From positions 1 to 16,651 of the forward strand of contig JAEZBX010000065.1 in NCBI GenBank assembly GCA_023412765.1: 16,651 bases of DNA, written 5' to 3'. Under the pieces are notes generated by a model, which saw only the letters and a program-made list of their open reading frames with translations, was not told where the DNA came from and ran no database searches. This DNA comes from Bacteroidota bacterium (GTDB lineage Bacteria > Bacteroidota > Bacteroidia > Cytophagales > Cyclobacteriaceae). Each line of letters begins with the position of its first letter. Positions within the stretch are counted from its first letter, which is position 1. The position numbers were made by a program, and so were the translations under genes. Positions 15,633-16,651 of this stretch are shown in pieces.

Positions 15633-16249
15633 CGGCCGGATTTAGGCATTTGCTTGTTCTCCCACGTGTCCATCTTAATTTTTTCAATCAACAGTGAATT
15701 TTTAAATTCATGAAGAAGACGATCCATTTCCAACTCCCGCGCCTTCAATTCTTCGTAGTTCTTGTCATGAGCTTCGATAATAGGTTTTAATTTATCGAGA
15801 TTTTCCTTCAGTCCTGCCAACTGATCTGCATCGCCAGATCCGCTTGCAGTTCGTTGAATCATGTCTTCGATGTATTCGATCATGTGCCACGGATTATTTG
15901 GCATATTCCACGTAAAGGCTATGTTACACTTGCGGCATTTATATCGATTGCTCTTCCACCCCTTCTCGTTTTTTTCAGTACCTGTAACCTTCAACTTTGC
16001 GCTGCTACCACATTTTGGGCACAGGGCATTATCCTTAACCAATTTGGTTAAATTCTCATGTTGCTCCATCACGGAGGCTCGAGTGTCAGCGTGATTATTC
16101 AAGTGTGTGAGGAAATGATCAACTGCCTCCTGCACCTTCTTGTGATCATCGCTTAATCTTCCCGCTTCCATCAATCGGATGCTTTCCCTTTTGAAGAAAG
16201 ACGCCAACTTCACGACATCCCGCTCGTTCTGATTGAAGTTTTTATTCAT
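15629..16249 (-). CDS. zinc-ribbon / coiled-coil protein, unknown function
   Basis: The protein has 206 residues and no signal peptide, so it is probably cytoplasmic. The N-terminal third (1-70) is helical and charged. The centre has two cysteine knuckles, CPKCG (Cys77, Cys80) and CRKC (Cys105, Cys108), separated by 24 residues and followed by NIAFTWNM, a rubredoxin-like zinc ribbon of the type found in transposase or RNA-polymerase accessory proteins. Residues about 120-195 are Glu/Lys/Leu-rich and should form a helical hairpin or coiled coil. I do not recognise the family. The four-base overlap with the ABC ATPase start means the two are made together, suggesting a regulatory or adaptor role with that ATPase, but nothing in the sequence proves it. 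The ATG at 16249 begins MNKNFNQNERDVVKLASFFK. Confidence 0.82.
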   Translation of the reverse strand: MNKNFNQNERDVVKLASFFKRESIRLMEAGRLSDDHKKVQEAVDHFLTHLNNHADTRASVMEQHENLTKLVKDNALCPKCGSSAKLKVTGTEKNEKGWKSNRYKCRKCNIAFTWNMPNNPWHMIEYIEDMIQRTASGSGDADQLAGLKENLDKLKPIIEAHDKNYEELKARELEMDRLLHEFKNSLLIEKIKMDTWENKQMPKSGR

Positions 16250-16337
16250 ACATTCAAAAATAGGAAAGTTAAGGCGTTCTTGGGAGGCATCAGTTCACTG
16301 AATTAGATCTACTTATCATGTTTCGAAGAGTTTTAAT

Positions 16338-16360
16338 GGAAAGGAATAAGGAATAGGGTA
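16338..16360 (+). repeat. short GGAATAGGG-type repeat tract
   Basis: The stretch ggaaaggaataaggaatagggta contains about three imperfect 7-8-base units like those at 9764-9830 and 14579-14642, in the same orientation. It lies in the region between the zinc-ribbon gene and the right-edge frame. It lacks the ggtgaggc closing bases. Confidence 0.55.
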
Positions 16361-16420
16361 CAATGGTGCGCACTTTTGCGACTCATCTTTATTCCTCATC
16401 CTCGATTCCTTTTTTCCAAC

Positions 16421-16452
16421 TTGACAAAGTATGATTAGTCCTACTTTGTCAA
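16421..16452. repeat. 11-bp perfect inverted repeat TTGACAAAGTA
   Basis: The arms TTGACAAAGTA (16421-16431) and TACTTTGTCAA (16442-16452) flank a 10-base loop and extend three more bases with one mismatch. There is no T-run after it on either strand. The right arm contains the last codons and the TAG stop of the minus-strand frame at the right edge. It could be a terminator-like hairpin, a protein-binding dyad or a mobile palindromic repeat. Confidence 0.7.
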
Positions 16453-16650
16453 CTTCCAATTAAGTGCTTTGAGAGAAGTATTCCTCACTTTTTGATGCAC
16501 AATTTGGTACTTCGTCGCCCAGTGCAACAGTAATTGATCGTGACTTGGCTCCGCAGCCGCATGGCTGCGCTTTTGGATTTGCAACTGAATTTTAGCCCTG
16601 CCTCCGCCGAGCTTCGGCAGGCGCAGCGCACATCCCCCACCAGGCCAAAG
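16441..16650 (-). CDS. partial open frame at right edge, C-terminus of unknown protein or translated repeat
   Basis: The minus strand is open from the window edge to TAG at 16443-16441, 69 codons, with no start in the window. The last 30 residues (SHDQLLLHWATKYQ, then IVHQKVRNTSLKALNWKLTK) look like ordinary protein. The upstream part (GGGCALRLPKLGGGRAK) comes from GC-rich inverted repeats (CTGCC...GGCAG near 16599-16620, and GCAGCC-GCAT-GGCTGC at 16553-16568). I do not recognise a family. The mix of repeats and open frame leaves two readings: a real gene entering from the right, or an interspersed repeat that happens to be open. Confidence 0.35.
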   Translation of the reverse strand, partial: LWPGGGCALRLPKLGGGRAKIQLQIQKRSHAAAEPSHDQLLLHWATKYQIVHQKVRNTSLKALNWKLTK

Positions 16651-16651
16651 C

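Noticed and set aside
16553..16574. GCAGCC-GCAT-GGCTGC hairpin followed by TTTT as a plus-strand terminator
   Set aside because: The T-run is short, there is no plus-strand gene before it, and it lies inside an open minus-strand frame, so it is treated as part of the repeat-rich right edge.

Overview
The window looks like chromosomal DNA of a Bacteroidota bacterium, probably of the Cytophagales/Chitinophagales type. This is inferred from moderate-to-low GC by eye, the absence of clear Shine-Dalgarno sequences before the genes, a PadR regulator joined to a large orphan FtsX/MacB-type permease, an ArsR-RND-TolC operon, and intergenic tandem tracts (GGTATAGGG-like, GCTGATA-like, GCCAC...AAGRCAC-like) of a kind I remember from such genomes. 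No rRNA, tRNA, CRISPR array, transposase or phage gene was seen.

Layout. Left edge: a doubtful short minus-strand frame, then a plus-strand thiamine-diphosphate enzyme of the pyruvate oxidase/acetolactate synthase superfamily (320-2092). It ends at a 13-bp bidirectional hairpin facing a small secreted Q/D/E/K-rich protein on the minus strand (2178-2576). From 8717 down to 2717 runs a minus-strand efflux cluster: ArsR-type regulator, RND periplasmic adaptor, RND pump and TolC-like outer membrane channel, together a complete tripartite exporter. Two near-identical dyads (TATTGAA-N4-TTCRATA) lie one before arsR and one between arsR and the adaptor gene. They are strong candidates for the regulator's operators. 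The first also sits before the divergent alpha/beta hydrolase gene (8821-9750).

The middle holds a second minus-strand group: PadR regulator, 871-residue permease (its ATG follows the padR stop directly), then a secreted ThuA-like protein. Between this group and the next (13724-14648) is a 925-base stretch with no convincing conventional gene. It holds a possible PadR dyad, an interspersed repeat with direct and inverted copies, and an isolated plus-strand transcription unit ending in a textbook intrinsic terminator. That unit may encode a 52-residue peptide or a small RNA.

Right end: a minus-strand pair with overlapping stop/start codons, encoding a zinc-ribbon/coiled-coil protein of unknown function and an ABC ATPase with a C-terminal TOBE-like region but no permease in the window. 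The last 210 bases are an open minus-strand frame running off the edge. Its stop codon lies inside an 11-bp inverted repeat. It is either the C-terminus of an unknown gene or a translated repeat.
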